From Diaminobutyricimonas aerilata (GTDB taxonomy: Bacteria; Actinomycetota; Actinomycetes; Actinomycetales; Microbacteriaceae), in contig NZ_PGFF01000001.1 of assembly GCF_002797715.1 (NCBI RefSeq), positions 558,001 through 622,000 on the forward strand: a stretch of 64,000 nt of DNA. Direction: 5' to 3'. The translations under genes and the position numbers were made by a program. Of this stretch, positions 18,339 through 26,165 are shown piece after piece. A model generated the notes under the pieces. The model was given only the letters and a program-made list of their open reading frames with translations, was not told the DNA's origin and ran no database searches. The first letter of the stretch is position 1. The number at the start of each line of letters is the position of its first letter.

Positions 18339-19355
18339 TCAGCTCGCCGTACTGCCGCGCACCACCAGGTCGAATCCGACGAGTTCGTGACGCCCGGGTC
18401 CGCTCGCGCCGTCCATGCGCTCGCGCAGCATGCGGAACGTGGTCCGCACGAGCGCCGCCTTGTCGGGCCGGATGGTCGTGAGCCCGGGATTCGTGAACTG
18501 CGCCATGAGGATGTCGTCCCATCCGACGACCCCCACGTCGTCGGGCACGATCCGTCCCGTGCGTGCGAGCGCCTTCATGGCCCCGATCGCGGAGAGGTCG
18601 TCGAAGCACACGAGCCCGTCGAAGCGCACGCCCGCCTCGATCGCGTCGACGACCGCGGCCTCGGCGGAGAACGCCCCGAACCGGGTCATCGGGATCAGGA
18701 GATCGTCGTCGCGAAAGGCGCCGAACTCCTCCAGCGCCGAGCGGTATCCGCCCATGCGCAACCTCGTGGTGGCGTGCTCGGTCCAGGCGGACTGTCCGAG
18801 GAACGCGACCCGCGTGCGCCCGGACTGGAGCAGGTGGAGGGTCGCCGCGCGCGCGGCGGCCGTGTTGTCGACCATCACGTGGTCGACCGTCGGAGGCGCC
18901 GCGATCTCCCCGAGCAGCACGAGCGGGGTGGACCCGCGGAACTCCTCGATCGCCGCGGCGTCGAGCACCGTCGGCTGGAAGATCAGGCCGTCGATGAGGC
19001 CCCGTTCGCGACCCCGGAGGACGGCGCGTTCGTCCTCCAGGCTGCCGGCGGTCTGCTCGATCAGCAGGCGGTAGTCGAAGCCGTCGGCCTCGGTCGAGAC
19101 GAGCGCCGCGAGCTCGGCGAAGTAGGGGGCCTCGATCGCGGGCAGCGCGAACGCGATCATGCCCGTCCTCCCGGTCGCGAGGCGACGGGCGATGCTGTGG
19201 GGCACGTAACCGAGCCGATCGATGGCGTCCTGCACCCTCGCCCGGGTGGACGGGCGCACGTGCTGGTACTCGCGCACCACGTTCGACACCGTCTTGATGG
19301 ACACGCCGGCGAGCGCCGCGACATCTTGGAGTGTGACCGAGGCGGGCCGCGTCAT
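18339..19355 (-). CDS. LacI family transcriptional regulator
   Basis: A 338-aa repressor-type regulator. The N-terminal helix-turn-helix reads TLQDVAALAGVSIKTVSNVV (residues 8-27), with the hinge helix near YVPHSIARRLATGRTG, followed by a periplasmic-binding-protein-like sugar domain ending with the VGWDDILMAQFTNPGLTTIRPD motif. It is translated from an ATG overlapping the stop of the upstream GntR gene by 4 bp, so the two regulators are co-transcribed. Context (iol operon and CUT1 transporter) suggests it responds to an inositol- or glycoside-related ligand. The ligand cannot be deduced. Confidence 0.92.
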   Translation of the reverse strand: MTRPASVTLQDVAALAGVSIKTVSNVVREYQHVRPSTRARVQDAIDRLGYVPHSIARRLATGRTGMIAFALPAIEAPYFAELAALVSTEADGFDYRLLIEQTAGSLEDERAVLRGRERGLIDGLIFQPTVLDAAAIEEFRGSTPLVLLGEIAAPPTVDHVMVDNTAAARAATLHLLQSGRTRVAFLGQSAWTEHATTRLRMGGYRSALEEFGAFRDDDLLIPMTRFGAFSAEAAVVDAIEAGVRFDGLVCFDDLSAIGAMKALARTGRIVPDDVGVVGWDDILMAQFTNPGLTTIRPDKAALVRTTFRMLRERMDGASGPGRHELVGFDLVVRGSTAS

Positions 19356-20116
19356 CGGTCGACGAGGGTCATCTCGAAGCCGTAGAGGTCGGGCCGGTAG
19401 CAGTGATGCCCGTACTCGACGGCGACACCGTCGGCGTCGTACGCCGTCCGGTCCATGGTCAGCACGGGCGCGCCGCGTCCGATGTCGAGCAGGAGGCCCT
19501 CGTCGACGCTCGCGCGCCGTGCGCCGATGCGCTGGCGCGCGACCCGCAGCGTCACCCCCCGGGCGCGCAGCTCGTGATAGAGACCGACCTCCTTGAGCGT
19601 CTCCGCGGTGATGTCGGCGAACGTCTCGGGCAGGTAGTTCTCGAGGATCGCGATGGGCACCGCGTCGGCGAACCTGACCCGGCGGATCTTGAGCACCCGT
19701 GCGTCGGGGGCGAGTCCCAGCTGTTCGATGATGTCGGATGACGCGTGGGCGAGCGTGACGTCGAGGACGCGCGTCGACGGCACCCGCCCCGAGCGTTCGA
19801 GATCGTCGTGGAGGCTCGTCAGGTCGATCTGCCGGGCGACGGATCCGTGGACGACCTGCGTCCCGATGCCGCGGCGGCGCACGAGGAGCCCCTTGTCGAC
19901 GAGTTCCTGGATCGCCCGACGGACGGTCGGGCGGGACAGGGAGAGGCGCTCGCTCATCGACACCTCGTTCTCGAGGCGCGCACCCGGCGGGAGCGCCCCC
20001 GACGAGATCGCGTTCTCGAGTCCGGCGGCCAACCGCACCCAGAGCGGGGATCCTTGCGTCGTAGGCTGGAGCAACTGCTCGACGGGCAGGACGACGGCTT
20101 GCGCGACATCGAGCAT
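19352..20116 (-). CDS. GntR family (HutC/UTRA) regulator, candidate IolR-type repressor
   Basis: A 254-aa regulator. The winged helix is at about residues 20-85 (ENEVSMSERLSLSRPTVRRAIQELVDKGLLVRRRGIGTQVV), followed by a UTRA effector domain (FADAVPIAILENYLPETFADI; GVAVEYGHHCYRPDLYGFEMTL). I prefer the ATG whose first base is 20116, because AGGGGGG stands just upstream; an in-frame ATG at 20143 has no ribosome site. It is divergent from the CUT1 transporter. Operator-like sequences in the shared promoter and at iolC resemble the Corynebacterium glutamicum IolR motif, which I recall as KGWCHTRACA (TGTCCTAACA at 20192-20201 fits all ten positions). Control of both loci is inferred. Confidence 0.9.
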   Translation of the reverse strand: MLDVAQAVVLPVEQLLQPTTQGSPLWVRLAAGLENAISSGALPPGARLENEVSMSERLSLSRPTVRRAIQELVDKGLLVRRRGIGTQVVHGSVARQIDLTSLHDDLERSGRVPSTRVLDVTLAHASSDIIEQLGLAPDARVLKIRRVRFADAVPIAILENYLPETFADITAETLKEVGLYHELRARGVTLRVARQRIGARRASVDEGLLLDIGRGAPVLTMDRTAYDADGVAVEYGHHCYRPDLYGFEMTLVDR

Positions 20117-20156
20117 GCGACCCCCCTCATTCTGAACTGACATGATGGTCGTATGT

Positions 20157-20203
20157 CATGTTAGTACAAATGTTGACGGCCTCGCCTCGAATGTCCTAAC
20201 ATG
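20157..20203 (+). promoter_or_regulatory. Promoter of the CUT1 transporter operon flanked by two inverted operator copies
   Basis: The promoter reads TTGACG (20173-20178), 18 nt, TAACAT (20197-20202). Two related sites face each other: CATGTTAGTACAAA at 20157-20170, just upstream of the -35, and its inverted copy CATGTTAGGACATT on the minus strand from 20203 to 20190, covering the -10. The first 12 bases match at 11 positions, and CATGTTAG/CTAACATG is a perfect 8-bp pair with centres 39 bp apart. This arrangement fits a dimeric GntR repressor blocking the promoter. The site also lies 41 bp before the divergent GntR gene, so autoregulation is likely. Confidence 0.72.
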
Positions 20204-20269
20204 CGGAACGGGACAGGCCCGACGGATCGGCGAAGCAGCCGACGGGGTGAGCCCAGGAGAGGCATCGCA

Positions 20270-21616
20270 ATGAAGCGCACTCATGTCATCGCTGCGTTCA
20301 CGGCAACCGTGGTCGCCGCGGCGGGACTCGCCGGCTGCTCCGCAGGGGGCGGCGAGGGAAGCGACGGCCCCGTGACGATCACCATCATGGAGACGAAGCA
20401 GACGAACATCGACGCCATCGGGAAAGAGATCCCGGGCTTCGAGGCCGAGATGAAGAAGCAGGGCAAAGACATCAAGGTCGAGCTCATCGCCGACATCCTG
20501 ACCGACGAGCAGTTCAAGACCAAGATGACGCAGCAGCTCATCGCCGGTCAGGCGCCGGACGTGCTCGACATCGGCGAGAACATGGCCATCGCCTGGTCTT
20601 CGGCCGGCTACCTCGAGCCCCTCGACGACCACCTCGAGGAGTGGGACGGCTGGGACCACTACTACCCGGCCGTCAAGGAGGCGATGACCCGCCAGGACGG
20701 TTCGATCTACAGCCTGCCCTCGGGCGCGGGCGTGCTGAACCTGTTCTACCGCCAGGACATCCTGACTGAGCTCGGCGTGGACACCTCCCAGCCCGAGACC
20801 TGGGACGACCTGATCGCTCGCCTGGTCGAGGTCAAGGAGAAGACCGGAGGCACCCCGATCGTGATCCCGGCGGGTACGGCCTGGGGCGGCGGCACCTGGG
20901 GCGAGGGGTTCCAGCCTCTGCTCGGCGGCACCGACACGGAGTACTACGACCCCGAGACCGACACCTGGGATCTCGAGAGCCCCGGCTGGCGCGCCGTCTT
21001 CGACCTCTACGCCGACCTGGTGAGCGAAGGCCTCCTGCCGGTCGCGGACCTGCAGAACCCGAACCCGTGGGAGCCGACGAAGTACGAGAAGTTCCCCGCC
21101 GGCGAGATCCAGGTCGCGGCGCAGGGCACCTGGGGCTGGAAGTTCGACTGGGGCCCCGAGGGCGCGACGCCCATCGAGGGACTCACCGAGAAGGTTTCCA
21201 CCTGGCAGTGGCCCGGGCTCCGCGACGGCGACGAGCCCTACGGCTGGAGCAGCACCGGCGGCGGTTACGCCATCTCGGCCGACTCCGAGCACAAGGAGGC
21301 GGCGTTCGAGTTCATCAAGTACCTCTCGAGCGGCAAGCCCCTCGCGGAGCAGCTCGTCGCCTCGGGTGCGGCGTCCGCCCGCGACGACCTCGACGACGTG
21401 GCGCCCTACTCGGAGGAGCCGCAGCTGCTGCAGGCCGGTGAGGATCTCGCCGACAGCGTGTACGTCGTGACCGGAGACGGCGCCGACCAGATCGCCCAGG
21501 CCGTCGCGACCGCGACCGAGATGATCCTCAGCGGACAGGCCGACGGCGAGCAGGCCTACGAGGCGTTCGTGAAGGACGCCACGGAGCTGCTCGGCCCCAC
21601 TCTGGTGAAGGAGTGA
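20270..21616 (+). CDS. CUT1 sugar ABC transporter, substrate-binding lipoprotein
   Basis: A 448-aa extracellular solute-binding protein of family 1. Signal peptide MKRTHVIAAFTATVVAAAGL with lipobox AGC (Cys23). The mature protein has the typical VTITIMETKQTN start and a G-x-A-P-D-V-L motif (LIAGQAPDVLDIGENMAIAW). ATG at 20270 is preceded by AGGAGAGG (20255-20262). An in-frame ATG at 20201 overlaps the -10 region and is unlikely. With the two permeases it imports an oligosaccharide or glycoside. No ATPase gene follows, so a shared MsiK-like ATPase elsewhere must be used, as is common in actinobacteria. Position equivalent to thuE of rhizobial trehalose operons. Confidence 0.92.
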   Translation: MKRTHVIAAFTATVVAAAGLAGCSAGGGEGSDGPVTITIMETKQTNIDAIGKEIPGFEAEMKKQGKDIKVELIADILTDEQFKTKMTQQLIAGQAPDVLDIGENMAIAWSSAGYLEPLDDHLEEWDGWDHYYPAVKEAMTRQDGSIYSLPSGAGVLNLFYRQDILTELGVDTSQPETWDDLIARLVEVKEKTGGTPIVIPAGTAWGGGTWGEGFQPLLGGTDTEYYDPETDTWDLESPGWRAVFDLYADLVSEGLLPVADLQNPNPWEPTKYEKFPAGEIQVAAQGTWGWKFDWGPEGATPIEGLTEKVSTWQWPGLRDGDEPYGWSSTGGGYAISADSEHKEAAFEFIKYLSSGKPLAEQLVASGAASARDDLDDVAPYSEEPQLLQAGEDLADSVYVVTGDGADQIAQAVATATEMILSGQADGEQAYEAFVKDATELLGPTLVKE

Positions 21617-22557
21617 CGTCGATCGTCGACGCACCCGCCGCGGTGCAGACGGCCGTGAGGCCGCCTGCGCCGCGGCGCCGCCGCGTCCAGAAGACCTGGC
21701 CGCTCGTGCTCCTCCTGCTGGGGCCGTCGGCGGTGCTCATCGTCCTCTTCATCGTGCTGCCCGCCGTCTACGGGATCTGGCTCAGCCTGACGAACACCCA
21801 GCTGACCGGGTTCGCGGCGAGGAACCCGCAGTTCATCGGCATCGACAACTACACCTATCTGCTCGCGAGCGCCGACTTCCTCAACTCGCTCGGGCAGACC
21901 GGCACGTTCCTGCTCTTCTCGGCGATCATCGGCCAGACCGTGTGCGGCATGATCGCCGCCGTCCTGCTCAGCCGCCCGTGGATCCGCGGCAAGGGCTTTT
22001 TCGGCGCCGCCCTGCTCATGCCGATGGTCGTGCCGGAGGTCGTCGCGTCGCTCACGTGGGCGAGCGTGCTGGCGACGAGCCCGGAGGGCACGCTGAACCG
22101 TCTCACCGGCGTGTTCGGCGGGGAACCGACCGCGTGGCTCCAGACGGCGCCGATGCTCGCGATCATCCTCGTGAACATCTGGCGCGGGCTCGCGTTCGCC
22201 ATGATCATGTTCCAGGCCGCGCTCGAGGACGTCCCCGCAGAACTGATCGAGGCGGCCCGGGTCGACGGGGCGAGCGCGGTGCAGGTGTTCCGTCACGTCA
22301 CCCTCCCCCTCATCCGCGGCCCGGTGTTCCTCTACCTGCTCCTCACGACGATCAGCACGGTCGGCGTGTTCGGGCTCGTGTACTTCCTCACCCGCGGTGG
22401 GCCCGGCGGGCAGACGCGCATCGCCGCCATCTACATCTACGAGCGGGCCCTGCAGTTCTCGCAGATCGGCATCGGCAGCGCCGCGTCGATCATCCTGCTC
22501 GTCATCGTCATCGTGCTCGGAGTCGTCTACGTGCGCCTCGCGAAAGTGGAGGTGTGA
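21613..22557 (+). CDS. CUT1 sugar ABC transporter permease (MalF/ThuF type)
   Basis: A 314-aa membrane protein with about six transmembrane segments after a basic N-terminus. The cytoplasmic ATPase-contact (EAA) loop is EDVPAELIEAARVDGASAVQVFRHVTLPLI near residues 205-235. The GTG start overlaps the binding-protein stop by 4 bp, so translation is coupled. FGLVYFLTRGGPGGQT near the C-terminus is standard for the MalF side of the pair. Confidence 0.94.
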   Translation: MTSIVDAPAAVQTAVRPPAPRRRRVQKTWPLVLLLLGPSAVLIVLFIVLPAVYGIWLSLTNTQLTGFAARNPQFIGIDNYTYLLASADFLNSLGQTGTFLLFSAIIGQTVCGMIAAVLLSRPWIRGKGFFGAALLMPMVVPEVVASLTWASVLATSPEGTLNRLTGVFGGEPTAWLQTAPMLAIILVNIWRGLAFAMIMFQAALEDVPAELIEAARVDGASAVQVFRHVTLPLIRGPVFLYLLLTTISTVGVFGLVYFLTRGGPGGQTRIAAIYIYERALQFSQIGIGSAASIILLVIVIVLGVVYVRLAKVEV

Positions 22558-22558
22558 C

Positions 22559-23443
22559 ATGACCGCCGTCGAGAGCCGCTCCGCGGCATCCCTCCAGGCA
22601 TTGCGCCGCGGTCGCCGTTCGCTCCGCCCGATCGACGTCGTGCAGCGGTCCATCGGCTACGCGCTGATCGTGTTGCTCGCGCTGTTCTGCCTCGTGCCGT
22701 TCGCGTGGGTCGTGTTCAGCGCGGTCGACGCGGACGCGGGGGCGACGGTGCAGTGGCCGGAGTTCTCGTTCGACAACTTCGTGCGGTTCTTCACCGCCTC
22801 GGGCACGCCGCTGCTGCTCGTCAACAGCCTCGTGATCGCCATCGCCTCGACCGCGCTCAACCTCGGGCTCGGGATCGCGGGCGGATACGCGCTGTCGCGA
22901 TTCGTCTTCCCCGGTCGCCGGTTCTTCATGTTCGCGATCCTGCTCATCCGCGTCATCCCGGCGCCCGCCACGATCGTCGCGCTGTACCTCATCATGGTGA
23001 ACCTCGGGCTCGCAAACACGCTGCACGGGCTGATCCTCGTGCAGGCCGTCAGCGGCCTGCCGGTCACCCTGTGGCTCATGAAGGGCACCATCGACGCCGT
23101 GCCCGTCGAGCTCGAGGAGGCGGCCTGGACCGACGGCAACACGCGACTGCAGGCGGCGCGCCGCATCGTGCTCCCGCTCATCGGCCCGGGACTCGGCGCC
23201 GCGGCGATGCTCATGTTCATGGGCTCGTGGGGTGACTTCCTCACGCCGCTCGTGATGCTGCAGAACCAGGACCTGTACCCGCTCGCCATCGGGTTGTTCC
23301 GCGCGTTCAGCGAGCGCAACGTCGTCGACTGGGGTCTGCTCGCCGCGAGCGCGGTCGTCTACGTGCTGCCGCCGGCGGTGCTGTACATGCTCGTGCGCAA
23401 GCATCTGCTCAAGTCGAGCCTCGGTGGAGCGTTGAAGGGATGA
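22559..23443 (+). CDS. CUT1 sugar ABC transporter permease (MalG/ThuG type)
   Basis: A 294-aa partner permease with six predicted transmembrane segments and the EAA loop DAVPVELEEAAWTDGNTRLQAARRIVLPLI near residue 185. It starts at ATG 22559, 1 bp after the previous stop, and its own stop overlaps the next start. The protein begins with a short basic cytoplasmic tail, normal for MalG-like proteins. Confidence 0.94.
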   Translation: MTAVESRSAASLQALRRGRRSLRPIDVVQRSIGYALIVLLALFCLVPFAWVVFSAVDADAGATVQWPEFSFDNFVRFFTASGTPLLLVNSLVIAIASTALNLGLGIAGGYALSRFVFPGRRFFMFAILLIRVIPAPATIVALYLIMVNLGLANTLHGLILVQAVSGLPVTLWLMKGTIDAVPVELEEAAWTDGNTRLQAARRIVLPLIGPGLGAAAMLMFMGSWGDFLTPLVMLQNQDLYPLAIGLFRAFSERNVVDWGLLAASAVVYVLPPAVLYMLVRKHLLKSSLGGALKG

Positions 23444-23445
23444 CG

Positions 23446-24582
23446 ATGAACGAATCCGCGCGACTCCCCGTTGTCGTGGTGGGTGCGGGGGCGATGGGTG
23501 GCGAGTGGATCCGCATGCTCGCCCGGTCGCCGCACGCCGAACCGGTCGGCGTCGTCGACCTCAACGTCGACCTCGCCCGCGAGACCGTCGCCTCGGCCGG
23601 TCTCGACGTCGCTGTCGGCGCCTCGCTCGTCGGGGTGGCCGAGGCGTCCGGTGCTCGCGCGGTCGTCAACGTGACCGTGCCGCAAGCGCACCGCGTGGTG
23701 AACGAGCAGGCTCTGCGCGCGGGCCTGCCCGTGCTGTGCGAGAAGCCGCTCGCTCCGACGGTGGCGGAGGCGCTGCGCCAGGTCGCGCTGGCCGACCTCA
23801 CCGGCGGTCTGCTCATGGTCAGCCAGTCCCGGCGGTACTTCAACCACCTGGCGGCGTTCCGTCAGGCGGTCGCCGCGCTCGGTCCGCTCGGGGCCGTGCA
23901 CGCCCAGTTCTTCCACGAGGACCACGAACCCGGATTCCGCGAGCAGATGGCGCATCCGCTGCTCGTCGACATGTCGGTGCACCACTTCGACATGCTGCGC
24001 TACCTCAGCGACGATGAGCCGGTGAGCGTGCGCTGCGACTCGTGGAACCCGTCGTGGAGCTGGTTCGCCGGCCACGCCGCGGCGACCGCGACGTTCGAGC
24101 TCGCGTCCGGCGCCCGCTTCATCTACTCGGGCAGCCGGGCGACCCCCGGGCTGCAGACCTCGTGGAACGCGGACTGGCACGTGTACGCCGAGAAGGGCGC
24201 CGCGCACTGGGACGGCGACTTCGTCGTCGAGACGGATGCCGAAGGCGTCGAGTTCGAGGTGCCGGACCGCAGCGAGAGCATCGAGGGGTCGCTCGAGGAG
24301 TTCGTCGGTGCATTGCGCACGGGCACGACCCCGCAGAACGAGGTGCGCGCCAACGTGCTCACCCTGGCCATGATCGAGGGGGCGATCCGCAGCAGCGACC
24401 GCGGTGGCGAGAAGGTCGTCATCGCGGACCTCCTCGAGGAGTCGCTCGCCCAGGCCATCGCCGACGAGCAGCGCGACGACGTCGCGGGCCTCCTGCGCTC
24501 ATGGACCAGTGCCGCCGACGGCATCGCCACACCGGCCTGGGGATCGATCCCGGCCCCGATCGCGTCAGGAGGCGCCCATTGA
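23446..24582 (+). CDS. Gfo/Idh/MocA family NAD(P)-dependent sugar dehydrogenase
   Basis: A 378-aa oxidoreductase. The Rossmann motif VVVVGAGAMGGEWIRML is at the N-terminus, followed by the conserved CEKPLAPT (catalytic Lys) near residue 97 and the active-site segment MSVHHFDMLRYL near residue 175. Such enzymes oxidise inositols, sugars or glycosides; the family contains both IolG and ThuB. Lying between a CUT1 transporter and a ThuA protein it looks like ThuB, which forms 3-keto-disaccharides, but an inositol dehydrogenase role is also reasonable next to iol genes. I take ATG 23446 because GAAGGG (23434-23439) directly abuts the alternative ATG 23440. Confidence 0.9.
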   Translation: MNESARLPVVVVGAGAMGGEWIRMLARSPHAEPVGVVDLNVDLARETVASAGLDVAVGASLVGVAEASGARAVVNVTVPQAHRVVNEQALRAGLPVLCEKPLAPTVAEALRQVALADLTGGLLMVSQSRRYFNHLAAFRQAVAALGPLGAVHAQFFHEDHEPGFREQMAHPLLVDMSVHHFDMLRYLSDDEPVSVRCDSWNPSWSWFAGHAAATATFELASGARFIYSGSRATPGLQTSWNADWHVYAEKGAAHWDGDFVVETDAEGVEFEVPDRSESIEGSLEEFVGALRTGTTPQNEVRANVLTLAMIEGAIRSSDRGGEKVVIADLLEESLAQAIADEQRDDVAGLLRSWTSAADGIATPAWGSIPAPIASGGAH

Positions 24583-25412
24583 CCACCTCAACCACCGAGA
24601 AGAAGGCCATCCGGGTCGTCGTCTGGGGCGAGAACCGGCACGAGCAGGTCAACGCGGTCGTGCGCGGCATCTACCCGGACGGCATGCACAGCACCATCGC
24701 GGAGGGCATCACCCGCCTGCTCGGCGACGACGTCACCGTCACGACGCGGGTGCTCGACGACCCGGAGCACGGCATGACCGAGGAGCTGCTCGCGCAGACC
24801 GACGTGCTGCTGTGGTGGGGGCACACCGCCCATGAAGAGGTGTCGGACGAGGTCGTGGACCGCATCCAGAAGCACGTGCTCGAAGGCATGGGCATCATCG
24901 TGCTGCACTCGGGGCACCACTCGAAGATCTTCCGGCGCCTCATGGGCACCACCTGCAGCCTGCGCTGGCGCAACGACAACGACGGCGAGCTCATCTGGAC
25001 CGTCTCGCCGCGTCATCCCATCGCCGAGGGGGTGCCGCAGCCGCTCGTCATCCCCGGACAGGAGATGTACGGCGAGTTCTTCGACATCCCCGAACCCGAC
25101 GAGCTCATCTTCATCAGCAGCTTCTCGGGCGGTGAGGTGTTCCGCAGCGGCATCACCTACCGCCGCGGCTACGGCAAGGTGTTCTACTTCAGCCCGGGCG
25201 ACGAGATCTTCCCCGTCTACCACCACCCCGACGTGCAGCGCGTTATCGCGAACGGCGTGAAGTGGGCCCACTCCGAGCGGGCGCGCGAGTCGTACCTGAT
25301 CACGCCGATGTACGTCTCCGGCGAGTTCGACCGCCCCGTGCTCACCTCGCCCGAGGGCCTCGTCGACTACTACACCCGTGAGCTCATCGCGCCGCGGGAG
25401 ACCGCCGACTGA
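24579..25412 (+). CDS. ThuA-like trehalose utilisation family protein
   Basis: A 277-aa class I glutamine-amidotransferase-like fold of the ThuA family. Characteristic pieces are RVVVWGENRHEQ at the N-terminus, TDVLLWWGHTAHEEV, IIVLHSGHHSKIFRRLMGT and GRVFYFSPGDE-type sequence (YGKVFYFSPGDEIFPVYHHP). It starts with TTG 24579, overlapping the dehydrogenase stop, with a strong AGGAGG at 24568-24573. ThuA works with ThuB in 3-keto-sugar metabolism in rhizobia; its exact reaction is poorly defined. It is the last gene of the transporter operon. Confidence 0.9.
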   Translation: MTTSTTEKKAIRVVVWGENRHEQVNAVVRGIYPDGMHSTIAEGITRLLGDDVTVTTRVLDDPEHGMTEELLAQTDVLLWWGHTAHEEVSDEVVDRIQKHVLEGMGIIVLHSGHHSKIFRRLMGTTCSLRWRNDNDGELIWTVSPRHPIAEGVPQPLVIPGQEMYGEFFDIPEPDELIFISSFSGGEVFRSGITYRRGYGKVFYFSPGDEIFPVYHHPDVQRVIANGVKWAHSERARESYLITPMYVSGEFDRPVLTSPEGLVDYYTRELIAPRETAD

Positions 25413-25430
25413 CGCGCTGGGCGCGCAGAT

Positions 25431-25585
25431 CACGTCGAGCGTGCCCGTTCCGGACGCCTCGGCGCCGGAATCGCACCGTTCACGTCCGGAACGGGCACGC
25501 CGGGCGTGCCGACCACGTCGAGCGTGCCCGTTCGCGACACTTTTCCGCTGTTTCGGTGCAATTTCTGTCGCCAACGGGCACGCTC
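25431..25585. repeat. Two adjacent long palindromes (family A) between convergent genes
   Basis: Two homologous hairpins stand in tandem. The first has perfect 16-bp arms GCGTGCCCGTTCCGGA (25439-25454) and TCCGGAACGGGCACGC (25485-25500). The second has AGCGTGCCCGTT (25521-25532) and AACGGGCACGCT (25573-25584), plus GCGAC/GTCGC inside. Both begin with the same 20-nt direct repeat (25431-25450 and 25514-25533). Loops are about 30 nt and unrelated. They fill the 244-bp gap between the ends of thuA-like and soxR genes and could terminate both, but they are larger than ordinary terminators and lack T tracts. Confidence 0.85.
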
Positions 25586-25656
25586 GGCGGTGGGACGACA
25601 CGGGACGCGACGCACGCACGCCGCGGGGCCCGCGGGCGGACGACCGGCGTGCGGCG

Positions 25657-26118
25657 TCAGTCCTCCCAGAACCGCGGGCCGGGGCCCTCGCGGCCGTGCT
25701 CGTCGCGCGGGTTCTGCAGCGCGCACACGCCGAGGCTGAGGCACCCGCATCCGATGCAGTCGGTCAGGTCGCTGCGCAAGTGCTCGAGCTGGCGGATGCG
25801 CCGGTCGAGGTCGTCGCGCCACACCGCACTCAGCCGCTCCCAGTCGTGCCGGGTCGGGGTGCGCGCCGCGGGCAGGGTGCCGAGCGCGTCCCGGATCTCG
25901 GCGAGCGAGATGCCGATGCGCTGCGCGGTGCGGATGAACGCGATCCGTCGCAGCACCTCGCGCTTGTACCGCCGCTGGTTGCCCGCCGTGCGGGTGGAGT
26001 GGATGAGGCCCTCGCGTTCGTAGAAGTGCAGCGTCGAGACGGTGACCCCGCTGCGCCGGGCGACGTCGCCGACCGTCAGGATCGCGCGCGGGCCGCCCTC
26101 GATGTGCACGTCGCCCAT
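25657..26118 (-). CDS. soxR: Redox-sensitive MerR-type regulator SoxR
   Basis: A 153-aa protein. The MerR winged helix reads LTVGDVARRSGVTVSTLHFYEREGL (residues 14-38), followed by a dimerisation helix and the SoxR [2Fe-2S] cluster C-I-G-C-G-C-L-S-L-G-V-C (Cys 121, 124, 126, 132). In actinobacteria SoxR senses redox-active compounds such as phenazines or actinorhodin-like quinones, rather than superoxide. It is divergent from an MFS pump with a SoxR-box-like palindrome in between. Confidence 0.96.
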   Translation of the reverse strand: MGDVHIEGGPRAILTVGDVARRSGVTVSTLHFYEREGLIHSTRTAGNQRRYKREVLRRIAFIRTAQRIGISLAEIRDALGTLPAARTPTRHDWERLSAVWRDDLDRRIRQLEHLRSDLTDCIGCGCLSLGVCALQNPRDEHGREGPGPRFWED

Positions 26119-26130
26119 CCGGCCTCCTTG

Positions 26131-26150
26131 ACCTCAACCATAGTCGAGGT
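26131..26150 (+). promoter_or_regulatory. SoxR-box-like operator in the soxR/MFS divergent promoter
   Basis: The 20-nt imperfect palindrome ACCTCAACCATAGTCGAGGT pairs at 8 of 10 positions and resembles known SoxR boxes (CCTCAAGTTAACTTGAGG in E. coli). It sits between TTGACC (26128-26133) and a possible -10 TAGCGT (26153-26158), a 19-bp spacer of the kind that MerR-family activators untwist. The start codon of the MFS gene is only 8 bp after that -10, so the mRNA would be leaderless. Confidence 0.72.
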
Positions 26151-26165
26151 TCTAGCGTGGACGGC

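Noticed and set aside
23446-24582. Calling the Gfo/Idh dehydrogenase iolG outright
   Set aside because: The family contains many sugar dehydrogenases and the adjacent ThuA protein favours a ThuB-like role; sequence alone does not decide.
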